Shown: positions 43,110-53,636, counted from the stretch's first letter. The stretch: 57,882 nucleotides of DNA from Oscillospiraceae bacterium (GCA_017540565.1 JAFYAU010000040.1:1-57882), one strand, 5' to 3'. The notes: generated by a model from the sequence alone, not told the origin. Numbers and translations: made by a program.

Positions 43110-44113
43110 GCCCGAGAGCCAGGATCTGCCCCGTGTTCGTGCCGCACCTGGGCTGTCCCCACCGGTGCGTGTTCTGCGACCAGAACACGATCTCCGGAGC
43201 CGAGGCCCCTGCGGACGCGGAGACCGTGCGCCGGGCGCTGGCCGGCATCCCCGGACCGGCGGCGGAGACGGAGCTGGCCTTCTACGGCGGCAGCTTCACC
43301 GCGGTGCCGGAAAGGGTGCAGCGGGAGCTGCTGGACGCGGCGGCGGACCACGTCGCTGCGGGCGGGACCGTCCGCGTGTCCACAAGGCCGGACGCCGTCA
43401 CGGAGGAGAACCTCTCTTTCCTGAAGGCAAAGGGCGTGCGCACGGTGGAGCTGGGCTGCCAGTCCATGGACGACGGCGTGCTGCTGGCCAGCCGGCGCGG
43501 GCACACCGCGCGGGACGTGCGGAATGCGGCCGCCCTCGTGAAGAGGGCCGGCCTGCGCCTGATCCTGCAGATGATGACGGGCCTTCCGGGGGATACGGAG
43601 GAAAAGACGCTGGCGACCGCCCGGGAACTGGCGGCGCTGGAGCCGGACGGCGTGCGGATCTATCCCGCGGTGATACTGAAGGGCACGGAGCTGTACCGGA
43701 TGTGGAAGGCCGGAGAGTACCGGGAGCACACGGTGGAGGAGGCGGCGCGCTGGTGCGCGGCGGTCCTGCCCGTCTTCGAGGAGCGCGGGATGCCCGTCAT
43801 CCGGTTGGGCCTGAACCCCTCGGAGGAGCTGTCCGGGGGACTCGCCGCCGGCGGCGCGTACCATCCCGCCTTCGGACAGGTCGTAGCCTCGCTCCGCTTC
43901 CTGGAGGCCGAGCGGCGCCTGCTGGCGGACGGACCGGACGCCGGGGAGGCGGACATCCTCGTGCATCCGTCGCGGCTCTCCGAGGCCGTTGGGCACGGCG
44001 GATCGAACCGAAAGACGCTGACGAGGGAATTTCCCGGGACGAAACTGAGATTTCTTCCCGACGGGACCCTGCCGGAGGGCGGGATCGCCGTTGAAATCCG
44101 GCGCCGCGGATGA
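43106..44113 (+). CDS. Radical SAM protein of the Elp3-like group
   Basis: A 335-residue radical SAM enzyme. The [4Fe-4S] motif CPHRCVFC has C17, C21 and C24. ELAFYGGSFTAVPERVQREL, VRVSTRPDAVTEENLSFLK, TVELGCQSMDDGVL and RLILQMMTGLPGDTEE are the conserved Elp3/coproporphyrinogen-like core. It lacks the acetyltransferase domain of Elp3. This gene sits between rnc and smc in many Clostridia. The substrate is unknown, perhaps an RNA. A promoter for smc lies in its 3' end. Confidence 0.87.
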   Translation: MSPRARICPVFVPHLGCPHRCVFCDQNTISGAEAPADAETVRRALAGIPGPAAETELAFYGGSFTAVPERVQRELLDAAADHVAAGGTVRVSTRPDAVTEENLSFLKAKGVRTVELGCQSMDDGVLLASRRGHTARDVRNAAALVKRAGLRLILQMMTGLPGDTEEKTLATARELAALEPDGVRIYPAVILKGTELYRMWKAGEYREHTVEEAARWCAAVLPVFEERGMPVIRLGLNPSEELSGGLAAGGAYHPAFGQVVASLRFLEAERRLLADGPDAGEADILVHPSRLSEAVGHGGSNRKTLTREFPGTKLRFLPDGTLPEGGIAVEIRRRG

Positions 44114-44119
44114 TATAAT
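44091..44119 (+). promoter_or_regulatory. Internal promoter of smc, inside the radical SAM gene end
   Basis: TTGAAA at 44091-44096 and a perfect TATAAT at 44114-44119, 17-base spacing. The -10 box begins directly after the stop codon of the radical SAM gene. Confidence 0.75.
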
Positions 44120-44177
44120 AAACGCTTAAGTATGGATTTCGCGGCGGAGGCCGCGTGTGGGAAAAGGAAGTGGCTGT

Positions 44178-47100
44178 TTGAAGCTGAGAGCGATCGAGAT
44201 CTACGGGTTCAAATCCTTCGCGGACAGGACCCGGATCGACTTTGAAAAACCGGTGACGTGCGTGGTCGGCCCCAACGGCAGCGGCAAGTCCAATATCGCG
44301 GACGCCATCCTGTGGGTCACGGGAGAGCAGTCCACCCGCGCCCTGAGGGGCGGCAAGATGGAGGACGTCATCTTCGGCGGCACGCAGACGCGCCGCCAGA
44401 TGGGATACGCCGAGGTCTCCCTCATCCTGGACAACGCCGACGGGGCGCTGCCCCTGGACACGTCCGAGGTCATGATCACCCGCCGGTATTTCCGCAGCGG
44501 GGAGAGCGAATACTACATCAACAAGGCGCAGTGCCGCCTGAAGGACGTCAACGAGCTGCTGATGGACACCGGCATGGGCCGCGAGGGCTACAGCATCATC
44601 GGGCAGGGCAGGATCGACGAGATCCTGTCGGCCAAGTCCACCGACCGGCGCGCCGTGTTCGAGGAGGCCGCCGGCATCTCCCGTTTCCGCCACAGGAAAG
44701 AGGAGAGCGAGCGGAAGCTCCAGCACACGGAGGAGAACCTCGTGCGCGTCAAGGACAAGATCGACGAGCTGGAGCTCCAGATCGAGCCCCTGAGCCGGCA
44801 GGCGGAGACCGCGAAGAAGTACCTGCTGCTGAGGGACGAGCTGCGCGACGTCGAGATCGCCGTGTGGACCGACCGGCTGAAGACGCTGGCCGCGGACCGG
44901 GAGCGTCTCGGGGAACTGGGCCGCGCCAACGCCCTTGACCTCGAGCGGGCCAAGGCGGAGATGGAGCTGCACTACGACGAGACGGAGAAGTTCTCCCTGC
45001 GCATGCAGGAGAAGGACCGGCAGGCGGAGGCCCTGCGCGCCGAGGAGTCGGAGAACGACGAGAAGATCGCGGCGGAGGAGAACCGGGCCGCCGTCCTGAG
45101 GGCCAACCTGGAGAGTGCCGCCGCGGAGCGCGCCCGGATCGAGGGCGAGCTGCGCGAGGACGAGGACAGGGACCAGGCCATCGCCGTCCAGATCGGGGAG
45201 CGCAGGCAGCGCCTGGAGGAGATCGGCAGCGAGGAGCGCGGGCTCGAGGCGAAGACGGAGGAACTGAACGCCTCCCTGCGCGAACTGACGCTCTCGTCCG
45301 AGGAGAGCGAGCGGGCCGCCGCCGCCCTCGGGGAGAAGGAGCAGAAGGCACTGGGCGCCCTGCAGGAGGAGCAGACCGCCGTGTCGGCCCTGGCCGCGGC
45401 CGCCCAGGAGATGGAGGACCGTGACGATACGGCCCGCCGGGACGCCATGGCAGCGTCGGAGAAGCTGGAGCAGATCCGCGCCGAAGCCGCGGACTGCGCG
45501 CGGCGGACGGAGGACGCGGAGAAGAGAGCCGCCGAACTGGACAACCGGATCGCCGGGTTCCGGATGCGCGCGGAGAGCCGCGCGAAGAAGGCGGAGGAGA
45601 CCGAACGGCTCCGCCAGCAGCTGGAGATGGACGTACTCACGCTGGAGCAGCGCGTGGCGATGCTCCGCGAGATGGAGAAGGAATACACGGGCTATACCCG
45701 GGCGGTCAAGACCGTGATGCAGGAGGCGGGCCGTGGCCTGCTGAAGGGCGTCGACGGGACCGTGGGCAGCCTGCTGAAGACCGCGGACGCGTACGCCGTG
45801 GCGGTGGAGACCGCCCTGGGCGGGAGCATGCAGGACATCATCGTGGACGACGAGGAGAGCGGCAAGGCGTGCATCAGCATGCTCAAGCGCCGCGACGCCG
45901 GACGCGGGACCTTCCTGCCCGTGAAGACGATGAGCGGCACGCGCCTGAACGTGAAGGGGCTCGAGAAGCAGAGCGGCTTCGTCGGAGTCGCCCTGGACCT
46001 CATCACCTATGACAAGAAGTACGAAGGGGTGTACACGTACCTGCTGGGCCGCACCGCGGTCATGGAGGACATGGACGCCGCCATCCGCACCAGCCGGGCC
46101 TTCCCGAAGGCGTTCCGCATCGTGACGCTTGACGGACAGGTAATCAATACCAGCGGCTCCATGACGGGCGGTTCCCTGGCCAAAAACGCCGGAATCCTGT
46201 CGAGGGCCAACGAGCTGGCCAACCTGACCGAGCGGGGAAAGACCCTGAAGGAGAAGCTGAGGCAGGCCGAGAGCGCGGCCGCCGCGGCCGCCGCCGAGCG
46301 GGAGGACGCGGAACATACGCTGGAGCTTACGGAGGAGTCCCGCCGGGAGATGGACGGGGACCTCGTCCGCCTGCAGTCGGAGAAGGAGCATTACCGCCTC
46401 CTGAGCGAAGCCGCCGAACAGGCGCTGGAGGACATGCGGCGCGACAGCCGCGGCCTGGAGGAGCGCCTGGCGGAGAACGCCAGGAAGATCGAGGAGCACC
46501 GCCGGCGCGGGCGCGAGCTCGAAGCCGAGCTGGAACAGCTGCGCGGACAGACGGAGGAGGCCACCCGCGGACGCGAGGAACTGCAGGAACGGTACCGCGG
46601 CTACGCCGACCGGATGCAGGCCATCCGCGAGCGCCAGGCGTCCCTGACGGCGGAGCGGATCTCCCAGGAGAGCGCGTGCGCCGAACTGGAGGAACTGCGC
46701 GGGCGGCTGCTGTCCGGCAAGGACCGGCAGTCGGACTACGTCGAGGGCCTGCGCGGAAGGACCGAGGAGATGGACCGGGAGCTGGTCGGATGCCTGCAGC
46801 GGATCGATGAGCTGCGCGGGCATGGCGAGGCCCTGAGGAAGAGGATCGAGGCCGCGAACGCGGAGAAGCTGGCCATCGAGGGCGAGAGGGTCCGCCACGA
46901 CCGGCGGATGCAGGAGCGCAACGAGGCCGTGCTGAACCTGGAGAGGGAGGCCTCTTCGCTGGAACAGAAGCTGATGGCCTGCTCCATGGAGGAAAAGCAG
47001 CTGGTGGACCGCCTGTGGGACACCTACGAGCTGACCCGCTCCGCGGCCATGGACATGGCCAGGCCCCAGGAGGACATGGCGGAGGCCGGCCGCAGGGCGG

Positions 47101-47747
47101 CGGAGCTGAAGCGCAGCATCTCCCGCCTGGGCACGCCGAACATCGGGGCCATCGAGGAGTTCGAGCGCGTGAACGAGCGCTACACCTTCCTGACGACCCA
47201 GAGAGACGACATCCAGACGGCCAAGGACGAGCTGCTGGGCATCATCTCGGACATCACCGACGAGATGAAGAGCATCTTTGCGCATGAGTTCGAGGCCATC
47301 CGGGAGCAGTTCCGGGAGACCTTCCTGGAGCTGTTCGGCGGCGGACGAGCCGACCTGGAGCTGGAGGACGAGGAGGACATCCTCAACTGCGGCATCGAGA
47401 TCCGGGTGCAGCCGCCCGGCAAGGCGCTGAAGACGATCATGCTCCTGTCCGGCGGAGAGAAGGCTTTCGTGGCCATCGCCCTGTATTTCGCCGTCCTGAA
47501 GGTGCGCCCCGCGCCCTTCGTCGTGATGGACGAGATCGAGGCGGCGCTGGACGAGGCCAACGTCACGAGGTTCGCCGGGTACATGCGCCGGATGGCGGAC
47601 AAGACGCAGATCGTCGTGATCAGCCACCGCCGCGGCACCATGGAGGAAGCGGACGTGCTGTACGGCGTGACCATGCAGGAGCAGGGCGTCTCCCGGGTGC
47701 TGAACGTGGACCTGGACGAGGCGGAGCGCAGCATTGAGAACAGATAA
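44178..47747 (+). CDS. smc: Chromosome segregation protein SMC
   Basis: A 1189-residue SMC ATPase that forms rings with ScpA and ScpB and compacts the chromosome. The Walker A GPNGSGKS is at residues 31-38, two long coiled-coil arms flank a hinge near 510-660 (AVETALGGSMQDIIVDD, NTSGSMTGGSLA), and the C-terminal head holds the LLSGGEKAFVAIAL signature and Walker B VVMDEIEAALDEAN. TTG 44178 gives the usual MKLRAIEIYG start; GTG 44157 also has a good GGAGG site and cannot be excluded. First of a seven-gene run ending with leuS. Confidence 0.96.
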   Translation: MKLRAIEIYGFKSFADRTRIDFEKPVTCVVGPNGSGKSNIADAILWVTGEQSTRALRGGKMEDVIFGGTQTRRQMGYAEVSLILDNADGALPLDTSEVMITRRYFRSGESEYYINKAQCRLKDVNELLMDTGMGREGYSIIGQGRIDEILSAKSTDRRAVFEEAAGISRFRHRKEESERKLQHTEENLVRVKDKIDELELQIEPLSRQAETAKKYLLLRDELRDVEIAVWTDRLKTLAADRERLGELGRANALDLERAKAEMELHYDETEKFSLRMQEKDRQAEALRAEESENDEKIAAEENRAAVLRANLESAAAERARIEGELREDEDRDQAIAVQIGERRQRLEEIGSEERGLEAKTEELNASLRELTLSSEESERAAAALGEKEQKALGALQEEQTAVSALAAAAQEMEDRDDTARRDAMAASEKLEQIRAEAADCARRTEDAEKRAAELDNRIAGFRMRAESRAKKAEETERLRQQLEMDVLTLEQRVAMLREMEKEYTGYTRAVKTVMQEAGRGLLKGVDGTVGSLLKTADAYAVAVETALGGSMQDIIVDDEESGKACISMLKRRDAGRGTFLPVKTMSGTRLNVKGLEKQSGFVGVALDLITYDKKYEGVYTYLLGRTAVMEDMDAAIRTSRAFPKAFRIVTLDGQVINTSGSMTGGSLAKNAGILSRANELANLTERGKTLKEKLRQAESAAAAAAAEREDAEHTLELTEESRREMDGDLVRLQSEKEHYRLLSEAAEQALEDMRRDSRGLEERLAENARKIEEHRRRGRELEAELEQLRGQTEEATRGREELQERYRGYADRMQAIRERQASLTAERISQESACAELEELRGRLLSGKDRQSDYVEGLRGRTEEMDRELVGCLQRIDELRGHGEALRKRIEAANAEKLAIEGERVRHDRRMQERNEAVLNLEREASSLEQKLMACSMEEKQLVDRLWDTYELTRSAAMDMARPQEDMAEAGRRAAELKRSISRLGTPNIGAIEEFERVNERYTFLTTQRDDIQTAKDELLGIISDITDEMKSIFAHEFEAIREQFRETFLELFGGGRADLELEDEEDILNCGIEIRVQPPGKALKTIMLLSGGEKAFVAIALYFAVLKVRPAPFVVMDEIEAALDEANVTRFAGYMRRMADKTQIVVISHRRGTMEEADVLYGVTMQEQGVSRVLNVDLDEAERSIENR

Positions 47748-47764
47748 AGGAGCGGCGGATCGCT

Positions 47765-48661
47765 ATGGGCATTTTTGACAAGATCAAGGCCGGGCTGAAA
47801 AAGACCAGAGCCCAGCTCGGAGGCGCGTTCGCCTCCTTCACCGGAGCCAACGACGAGTTCTTTGAGGAACTGGAGGAGCTGATGATCCTCGCGGACATCG
47901 GCGTGGAGACCTCGGAGGAGGTCATCGAGGAACTGAAGGCGAGGACGAAGGAACAGAACCTGCGCGGCGGGGAGGAGATCCGCGCCGCCGTTGTGGAGAT
48001 CCTCGCGGAGAAGATGGAGGCCGGAGACGCCGGCCTGAAGCTGGACACCGTCCCGTCCGTCATCCTCGTGATCGGCGTCAACGGCGTGGGGAAGACCACG
48101 ACCATCGGCAAGCTGGCCGTCCAGCTCCGACAGGAGGGGAAGAAGGTCCTGCTGAGCGCCGCGGACACGTTCCGCGCGGCGGCGGCCGACCAGCTGGCGA
48201 TCTGGGCCCAGCGCTCCGGGGCGGACATCGTCCGCCATGAGGAGAACAGCGACCCGGCGTCGGTGGTCTACGACAGCATCGCCGCGGCGAAGGCGCGCGG
48301 CACCGACGTGATCATCGTGGACACCGCCGGACGGCTGCACAACAAGTCCAACCTGATGAACGAGCTGAACAAGATCAGCCGCATCATCGACCGCGAGCTT
48401 CCCGGCGCCGACCGGGAGACGCTGCTGGTGCTCGACGCCACGACCGGACAGAACGGCCTGATCCAGGCGAAGCAGTTCCGCGAGGCGGCCGGCCTGACCG
48501 GCATCGTCCTGACGAAGCTCGACGGCACGGCCAAGGGCGGCATCGCGGTGGCCATCGCCGACCAGCTGAAGCTGCCGGTGAAGTACATCGGCGTCGGCGA
48601 GCAGGCCGACGACCTGATCCGCTTCAACGGAAGGGAATTCGTGGAGGCGCTGTTCGAATGA
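47765..48661 (+). CDS. ftsY: Signal recognition particle receptor FtsY
   Basis: A 298-residue GTPase that docks the SRP-ribosome complex at the membrane. The NG domain is complete: [15 protein letters not shown] at residues 104-118, [29 protein letters not shown] and [10 protein letters not shown], with the closing [12 protein letters not shown]. The N-terminal acidic A domain is short, as in many Gram-positives. It lies 17 bases after smc. Its stop overlaps the next gene by four bases. Confidence 0.95.
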   Translation: MGIFDKIKAGLKKTRAQLGGAFASFTGANDEFFEELEELMILADIGVETSEEVIEELKARTKEQNLRGGEEIRAAVVEILAEKMEAGDAGLKLDTVPSVILVIGVNGVGKTTTIGKLAVQLRQEGKKVLLSAADTFRAAAADQLAIWAQRSGADIVRHEENSDPASVVYDSIAAAKARGTDVIIVDTAGRLHNKSNLMNELNKISRIIDRELPGADRETLLVLDATTGQNGLIQAKQFREAAGLTGIVLTKLDGTAKGGIAVAIADQLKLPVKYIGVGEQADDLIRFNGREFVEALFE

Positions 48662-49269
48662 GATTCGTGCTTGCGAGCAACAACGCGCACAAGCTGGAGG
48701 AGTTCCGGGCGATCCTGTCCGGCTCCGGCGTGACGGTCCTGTCCCAGAGAGAGGCGGGGATCGCCGTGGATCCGGAAGAGAACGGGACCACGTTCGAGGA
48801 GAACTCCCTGATCAAGGCGCGCGCGGCCTGCGCGGCGTCCGGCCTTCCGGCCATCGCCGACGACTCCGGCCTGACGGTGCCCGCGCTGAACGGCGAGCCG
48901 GGGATCTACTCGGCCAGATACGGCGGGCCCGGACTGACGGACGAGGGCCGGTACCGGTACCTGCTGGAGCGCATGAGGGACGTGGAGGACCGCAGGGCCT
49001 TTTTCGTCTCCTGCATCTCCTGCGTGTTCCCGGACGGGGACGAGCTGACGGTGCGCGGCGAGTGCGCGGGGCGCATCCTGACCGCGCCGGAGGGCAGCGG
49101 GGGCTTCGGCTACGACCCGGTGTTCCTGTCCGACGACCTGGGCAAGGCCCTGGGAACGGCGACGCCGGAGGAGAAGAACGGCATCTCGCACAGAGGAAGA
49201 GCGCTGCGCGCCATGTGCGCGCGGCTGGAGGAGTATTTCGCAGAAAAGGACGGGAGGTCCGCGGAATGA
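48658..49269 (+). CDS. rdgB: XTP/dITP diphosphatase
   Basis: A 203-residue HAM1/RdgB-type pyrophosphatase that removes XTP, dITP and ITP from nucleotide pools. Seen: [72 protein letters not shown] and KNGISHRGRALRAM near the end. Normal length. It begins within the end of ftsY and ends within the start of the YhbY gene. Confidence 0.93.
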   Translation: MRFVLASNNAHKLEEFRAILSGSGVTVLSQREAGIAVDPEENGTTFEENSLIKARAACAASGLPAIADDSGLTVPALNGEPGIYSARYGGPGLTDEGRYRYLLERMRDVEDRRAFFVSCISCVFPDGDELTVRGECAGRILTAPEGSGGFGYDPVFLSDDLGKALGTATPEEKNGISHRGRALRAMCARLEEYFAEKDGRSAE

Positions 49270-49568
49270 TCAACAGCAGACAGAGAGCGCAGCTGCGCGG
49301 CCTTGCCAACGGGATCGACACGATCCTGCACGTCGGGAAGGACGGTGTCACGGAGAACGTGGTCCGTCAGTGCTCCGACGCGCTGGAGGCAAGGGAACTG
49401 ATCAAGGGAAAGGTGCTGGAAAACTCCCTGCTGACGGCCAGAGAGGTGTGCGACGAACTGTGCGCGGCCTGCCGGGCGGAGCCCGTGCAGGTGATCGGCG
49501 GCAAGTTCGTGCTGTACCGCGAGAGCCGCACGATGGACAGGGAAAAGCGGATCAGGCTGGTGAAATGA
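49266..49568 (+). CDS. yhbY: YhbY family RNA-binding protein
   Basis: A 100-residue CRM-domain protein that binds pre-ribosomal particles. The domain runs the full length: INSRQRAQLRGLANGIDTIL, HVGKDGVTENVVRQCSDALE, ELIKGKVLENSLLTAREVC and VQVIGGKFVLYRESRT, including the GKFVLYR-type loop. The four-base ATGA overlap with rdgB supports ATG 49266. It probably acts in ribosome assembly, as the neighbouring rsfS. Confidence 0.9.
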   Translation: MINSRQRAQLRGLANGIDTILHVGKDGVTENVVRQCSDALEARELIKGKVLENSLLTAREVCDELCAACRAEPVQVIGGKFVLYRESRTMDREKRIRLVK

Positions 49569-50746
49569 TGAAGATCGGCATCTACGGCGGGACGTTCAAT
49601 CCTCCCCACAGGGGGCACGTGCTGGCGGCCGCTTCCGCGGTGCGGGAGCTGGGGCTCGACCGGCTGATCGTCATGCCCGCCGGCACCCCTCCGCACAAGG
49701 AGGTGCCCGCCGGGAACCCCGACGGAGCGGAGCGCCTGGCGCTGGCCAGGATGGCCTTCGCGTCCGTGGACCGGGCGGAGGTCTCCGACCACGAGGTGGC
49801 CAGCGAGGAGAAGGACTATACGATCGACACGCTGAACTGGCTCTCCGCGCGGTGTCCCGGGGACGAGCTGATCCTGATCACGGGCGGCGACATGTTCCGG
49901 ACGCTCCCCGGCTGGAAGTGCGGGGACGAGATCCTGCGGCGCTTCTCCGTGGCCGCGCTGGCCAGGGAGTTCGAGGAGGAGCAGGAGCTCGCGACGCTGG
50001 CGGAGACGTACCGGGCGGACTACGGGGCCACCGTGTACTTCCCGCGGGCGGAGGTGTTCCCGGTGTCCTCCACGGAGATCCGGCGGAAGCTGCCGCAGCG
50101 GCTGGGGAAGGAGCTCCTGCCCGAGCCGGTGTACACGGAGATCATCCGGCGCAGGCTCTACGGGGCGAAGCCGGATTTCGCCTGGCTCCGGGAGAAGGCC
50201 TACGCGATGCTCAAGCCGACGCGCATCCCGCACGTGAAGGGCTGCGAGGAGGAGGCGGTCCGCCTGGCGGCCTTCTGGGGCGAGGACACGGAGGAGGCGG
50301 CGGAGGCCGGTATCCTCCACGACATAACGAAGAAGCTCGACCTGCAGGGGCAGTTGCTTTTGTGCAGGAAATATGATATCGTAATCGACGCGCTCGAGGC
50401 ACGCAGCGACAAGCTGCTTCACTCGAAGACGGGCGCGGCCGTGGCGAAGCACGAGTTCGGCGTCTCCGACGCCGTCGCCACCGCGATCACCTGGCACACG
50501 ACCGGCCGGCCGGGCATGAGCCGGCTGGAGAAGATCCTGTATCTGGCGGACTACATGGAGCCGACGCGGGATTTCGAAGGCCTGGACGAGCTGCGCCGCC
50601 TGTGCTATGAGGATCTCGACCGGGCCATGGCGCTGGGGCTTGCGATGAGCATCGGCGACCTGAAGGCCAGGCACAAGGAGATCCATCCCATGACGGAAAA
50701 AGCCATGGAGTATTACAGTTCTGGAAAGGATACGACAGAATGCTGA
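49565..50746 (+). CDS. nadD: NadD-YqeK fusion: nicotinate-nucleotide adenylyltransferase with HD hydrolase
   Basis: A 393-residue fused protein. Residues 1-200 are NadD, which adenylates nicotinate mononucleotide for NAD synthesis: GIYGGTFNPPHRGHVL at 5-20, DYTIDTLNWL near 84-93, and SSTEIRRKL at 168-176. Residues 205-385 are YqeK, an HD-domain diadenosine tetraphosphatase-like protein: HVKGCEEEAVRLA, LHDITKK with the metal HD at 252-253, and ITWHTTGRPGMSRLEKILYLADYME. The genes are separate in Bacillus. ATG 49565 and ATG 49568 are adjacent possible starts. The 3' end overlaps rsfS by seven bases. Confidence 0.93.
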   Translation: MMKIGIYGGTFNPPHRGHVLAAASAVRELGLDRLIVMPAGTPPHKEVPAGNPDGAERLALARMAFASVDRAEVSDHEVASEEKDYTIDTLNWLSARCPGDELILITGGDMFRTLPGWKCGDEILRRFSVAALAREFEEEQELATLAETYRADYGATVYFPRAEVFPVSSTEIRRKLPQRLGKELLPEPVYTEIIRRRLYGAKPDFAWLREKAYAMLKPTRIPHVKGCEEEAVRLAAFWGEDTEEAAEAGILHDITKKLDLQGQLLLCRKYDIVIDALEARSDKLLHSKTGAAVAKHEFGVSDAVATAITWHTTGRPGMSRLEKILYLADYMEPTRDFEGLDELRRLCYEDLDRAMALGLAMSIGDLKARHKEIHPMTEKAMEYYSSGKDTTEC

Positions 50747-51099
50747 GTTCACTGGAAATGGCCCGCGAGGCGGTAAGGGCGCTGGACGCCAAAAAGGGAA
50801 CGGACATCAGGGTGCTGACCATCGGGGACGTCACCGTCGTCGCCGACTACTTCATCATCTGCACCGCCGGCTCCTCCACACAGATCAAGACGCTCTCCGA
50901 CGAGGTCCAGAGAGTCCTCTCCGAGCAGGGAGAGGAGCCCCTCCATGTGGAGGGATACCGCGCCGGCGGCTGGCTGCTGGTGGATTACGGCTGCATCGTC
51001 GTCCATCTCTTCCTGAAGGAGACCAGGGAGTTCTACAGCCTGGAGCGCCTGTGGAGCGACGCGCCGGAGGTCGACGTGAGCGGCCTGATCACTGAGTAA
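50740..51099 (+). CDS. rsfS: Ribosomal silencing factor RsfS
   Basis: A 119-residue Iojap-family protein that binds ribosomal protein L14 and blocks joining of the 30S and 50S subunits in starved cells. Seen: AREAVRALDAKKGTDIRVL, VADYFIICTAGSSTQIKTLS, GYRAGGWLLVDYGCIVVHLF and EFYSLERLW. Full length. It follows the NadD-YqeK gene, the usual Firmicute order. Confidence 0.95.
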   Translation: MLSSLEMAREAVRALDAKKGTDIRVLTIGDVTVVADYFIICTAGSSTQIKTLSDEVQRVLSEQGEEPLHVEGYRAGGWLLVDYGCIVVHLFLKETREFYSLERLWSDAPEVDVSGLITE

Positions 51100-51114
51100 A
51101 CGGAGGGTCCGTCA

Positions 51115-53520
51115 ATGAAATACGAATTTGGCCGCATCGAGAAGAAGTGGCAGGAGATCTGGGAGCAGAAGAAGGTATACGCGGCGGTCACCGGGAGCGA
51201 CAGGCCGAAGTTCTACGGGCTGATCGAGTTCCCGTACCCGTCCGGGGAGGGGCTGCACGTCGGCCACCCCAGGCCGTATACCGCCATGGACATCGTCACC
51301 CGGTACAAGAGGATGCAGGGCTACAACGTGCTGTTCCCGATCGGCTTCGACGCCTTCGGACTGCCCACGGAGAACTACGCGATCAAGAACAAGATCCACC
51401 CCGCGGTGGTCACGAAGCGCAACATCGCCCGCTTCACCGACCAGCTGAAGATGCTGGGCTACGGCTTCGACTGGGACCGCGTCGTCGACACGACCCAGCC
51501 CGAGTACTACCACTGGACGCAGTGGATCTTCCTGAAGCTGTATGAGAAGGGCCTGGCCTACAAGGCCACGATGCCCGTGAACTGGTGCACCTCCTGCAAG
51601 TGCGTGCTGGCCAACGAAGAGGTCGTCAACGGCGTGTGCGAGCGGTGTCACAGCGAGGTGGTCCGCAAGGAGAAGAGCCAGTGGATGCTGAAGATCACCG
51701 AGTACGCCCAGCGCCTGATCGACGATCTGGACGGCCTGGACTACATCGAGCGCGTCAAGATCCAGCAGAAGAACTGGATCGGCCGCAGCGTCGGCGCGGA
51801 GATCGATTTCGACACCACCGCCGGCGATAAGATCAAGGTGTTCACCACCCGTCCCGACACCCTGTTCGGCGCCACCTACATGGTCATGAGCCCCGAGCAT
51901 GCCCTCGTGGCTGCCTGGGCGGACCGCCTGGAGAACCTCGATGAGATCCGCGCCTACCAGGAGGCCGCCGCGCGCAAGAGCGATTTCGAGCGCACGGAGC
52001 TGGCCAAGGACAAGACCGGCGTGGAGCTGAAGGGAGTGCGCGCCGTCAACCCCGTCACCGGAGAGGAGATCCCGATCTTCATCTCCGACTACGTGCTGGC
52101 CACCTACGGCACCGGCGCGATCATGGCGGTCCCCGGCCATGACACCAGGGACTGGGAGTTCGCCCGCGCGTTCGGCCTGCCGATCGTCGAGGTCGTCGCC
52201 GGCGGCGACATCGAGAAGGAGGCCTTCACCGACTGCGAGACCGGGACCATGGTCAATTCCGGCTTCCTCGACGGCATGTCCGTTGAGACCGCCAAGAAGA
52301 CGATCACGCAGTGGCTGACCGAGAAGGGCATCGGCACCGAGAAGGTCAACTACAAGCTGCGCGACTGGGTCTTCTCCCGCCAGCGCTACTGGGGCGAGCC
52401 GATCCCGATGGTCTACTGCGACAAATGCGGATGGGTCCCGCTGCCGGAGAGCGAGCTGCCGCTGCTGCTGCCCGAGGTCGAGAACTACGAGACCACGGAC
52501 AACGGCGAGAGCCCGCTGGACCGCATGACGGACTGGGTGGAGACCACCTGCCCGCACTGCGGCGGACACGCCAGGAGAGAGACGGACACCATGCCCCAGT
52601 GGGCGGGGTCCAGCTGGTACTTCCTGCGCTACATGGATCCGCACAACGACAAGGAGCTGGCCTCGAAGGAGGCCCTGGAGTACTGGAGCCCCGTGGACTG
52701 GTACAACGGCGGCATGGAGCACACGACGCTGCATCTGCTGTACTCCCGGTTCTGGCACAAGTTCCTCTATGATATCGGGGTGGTGCCCACGTGCGAACCG
52801 TACAAAAAGCGCACCAGCCACGGAATGATCCTCGGCGAGGACGGGCAGAAGATGTCCAAGTCCCGCGGCAACGTGATCAACCCCAACGATGTCGTCAACG
52901 AGTTCGGCGCGGACACGCTGCGCCTGTACATCATGTTCATCGGAGACTTCGAGAAGGCGGCGCCCTGGTCCACCAACGCGGTGAAGGGCTGCAAGAGGTT
53001 CCTGGACCGCATCTGGAACCTGGCCGAGAACCGGATCGGCGGCGACGGAGGATACTCCGCCGTCCACGAGAAGCTGGTGCACCGCACGATCAGGAAGGTC
53101 GGCGAGGACATCGAGAACATGAAGTTCAACACCGCCATCGCCGCCATGATGAGCCTGGTCAACGCCTTCTACGAGACGAAGCCGAACCGCGCGGAGATCC
53201 GCACGCTGCTGACGCTGCTGAGCCCCTTCGCCCCGCATATCGCGGAGGAGCTGTGGGAGATCCAGGGCTTCGAAGGCCTGGCCTGCCAGGCGCAGTGGCC
53301 GGAATACGACGAGGCCAAGACGGTGGACGCCGACCGCGAGATCGCCGTTCAGGTGGGCGGCAAGCTGAAGACCACCGTGACCGTGCCCGCCGACTGCGAC
53401 GACGCGACGGCCATCGCCGCGGCGACCTCGGACGAGAAGATCCGACGCCTGATGGAGGGCAAACAGCTGGTCCGCACCATCGTCGTGAAGAACAAGCTGG
53501 TCAACCTGATCCTCAAGTGA
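51115..53520 (+). CDS. leuS: Leucine-tRNA ligase
   Basis: An 801-residue class I aminoacyl-tRNA synthetase. The HIGH-like HVGH is at residues 48-51 in [16 protein letters not shown], the CP1 editing domain occupies about 220-400 ([18 protein letters not shown]), and KMSKS lies in [17 protein letters not shown]. The C-terminal anticodon domain ends NKLVNLILK. It charges tRNA-Leu. Cysteine-rich WVPL..VENY and CPHCGG segments match the zinc domain. CGGAGGGTCC precedes ATG 51115. No T-box is present because it is inside the operon. Confidence 0.96.
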   Translation: MKYEFGRIEKKWQEIWEQKKVYAAVTGSDRPKFYGLIEFPYPSGEGLHVGHPRPYTAMDIVTRYKRMQGYNVLFPIGFDAFGLPTENYAIKNKIHPAVVTKRNIARFTDQLKMLGYGFDWDRVVDTTQPEYYHWTQWIFLKLYEKGLAYKATMPVNWCTSCKCVLANEEVVNGVCERCHSEVVRKEKSQWMLKITEYAQRLIDDLDGLDYIERVKIQQKNWIGRSVGAEIDFDTTAGDKIKVFTTRPDTLFGATYMVMSPEHALVAAWADRLENLDEIRAYQEAAARKSDFERTELAKDKTGVELKGVRAVNPVTGEEIPIFISDYVLATYGTGAIMAVPGHDTRDWEFARAFGLPIVEVVAGGDIEKEAFTDCETGTMVNSGFLDGMSVETAKKTITQWLTEKGIGTEKVNYKLRDWVFSRQRYWGEPIPMVYCDKCGWVPLPESELPLLLPEVENYETTDNGESPLDRMTDWVETTCPHCGGHARRETDTMPQWAGSSWYFLRYMDPHNDKELASKEALEYWSPVDWYNGGMEHTTLHLLYSRFWHKFLYDIGVVPTCEPYKKRTSHGMILGEDGQKMSKSRGNVINPNDVVNEFGADTLRLYIMFIGDFEKAAPWSTNAVKGCKRFLDRIWNLAENRIGGDGGYSAVHEKLVHRTIRKVGEDIENMKFNTAIAAMMSLVNAFYETKPNRAEIRTLLTLLSPFAPHIAEELWEIQGFEGLACQAQWPEYDEAKTVDADREIAVQVGGKLKTTVTVPADCDDATAIAAATSDEKIRRLMEGKQLVRTIVVKNKLVNLILK

Positions 53521-53539
53521 GCGGGACGGGAGAAAATGC

Positions 53540-53568
53540 TTGACATTTGACGGGAGCGCCCGTATAAT
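53540..53568 (+). promoter_or_regulatory. Promoter of rpsU
   Basis: A perfect TTGACA at 53540-53545 and a perfect TATAAT at 53563-53568 with 17-base spacing, the strongest consensus promoter in the window. Confidence 0.9.
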
Positions 53569-53636
53569 ACTGCTTGCTTAAGCCATAATCATGGCCCTTA
53601 AAGCGTGTCATCACGCATTTGGAGGGAGGGAAATAG

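Noticed and set aside
43797..47627. A 1276-codon open frame on the minus strand
   Set aside because: It lies antisense to smc, has no start context, and reads as Leu/Gly/Ala/His-rich shadow sequence of a high-GC gene with strong third-position bias.
51112..53238. A 708-codon minus-strand frame over leuS
   Set aside because: Shadow of leuS; repetitive composition and no binding site.
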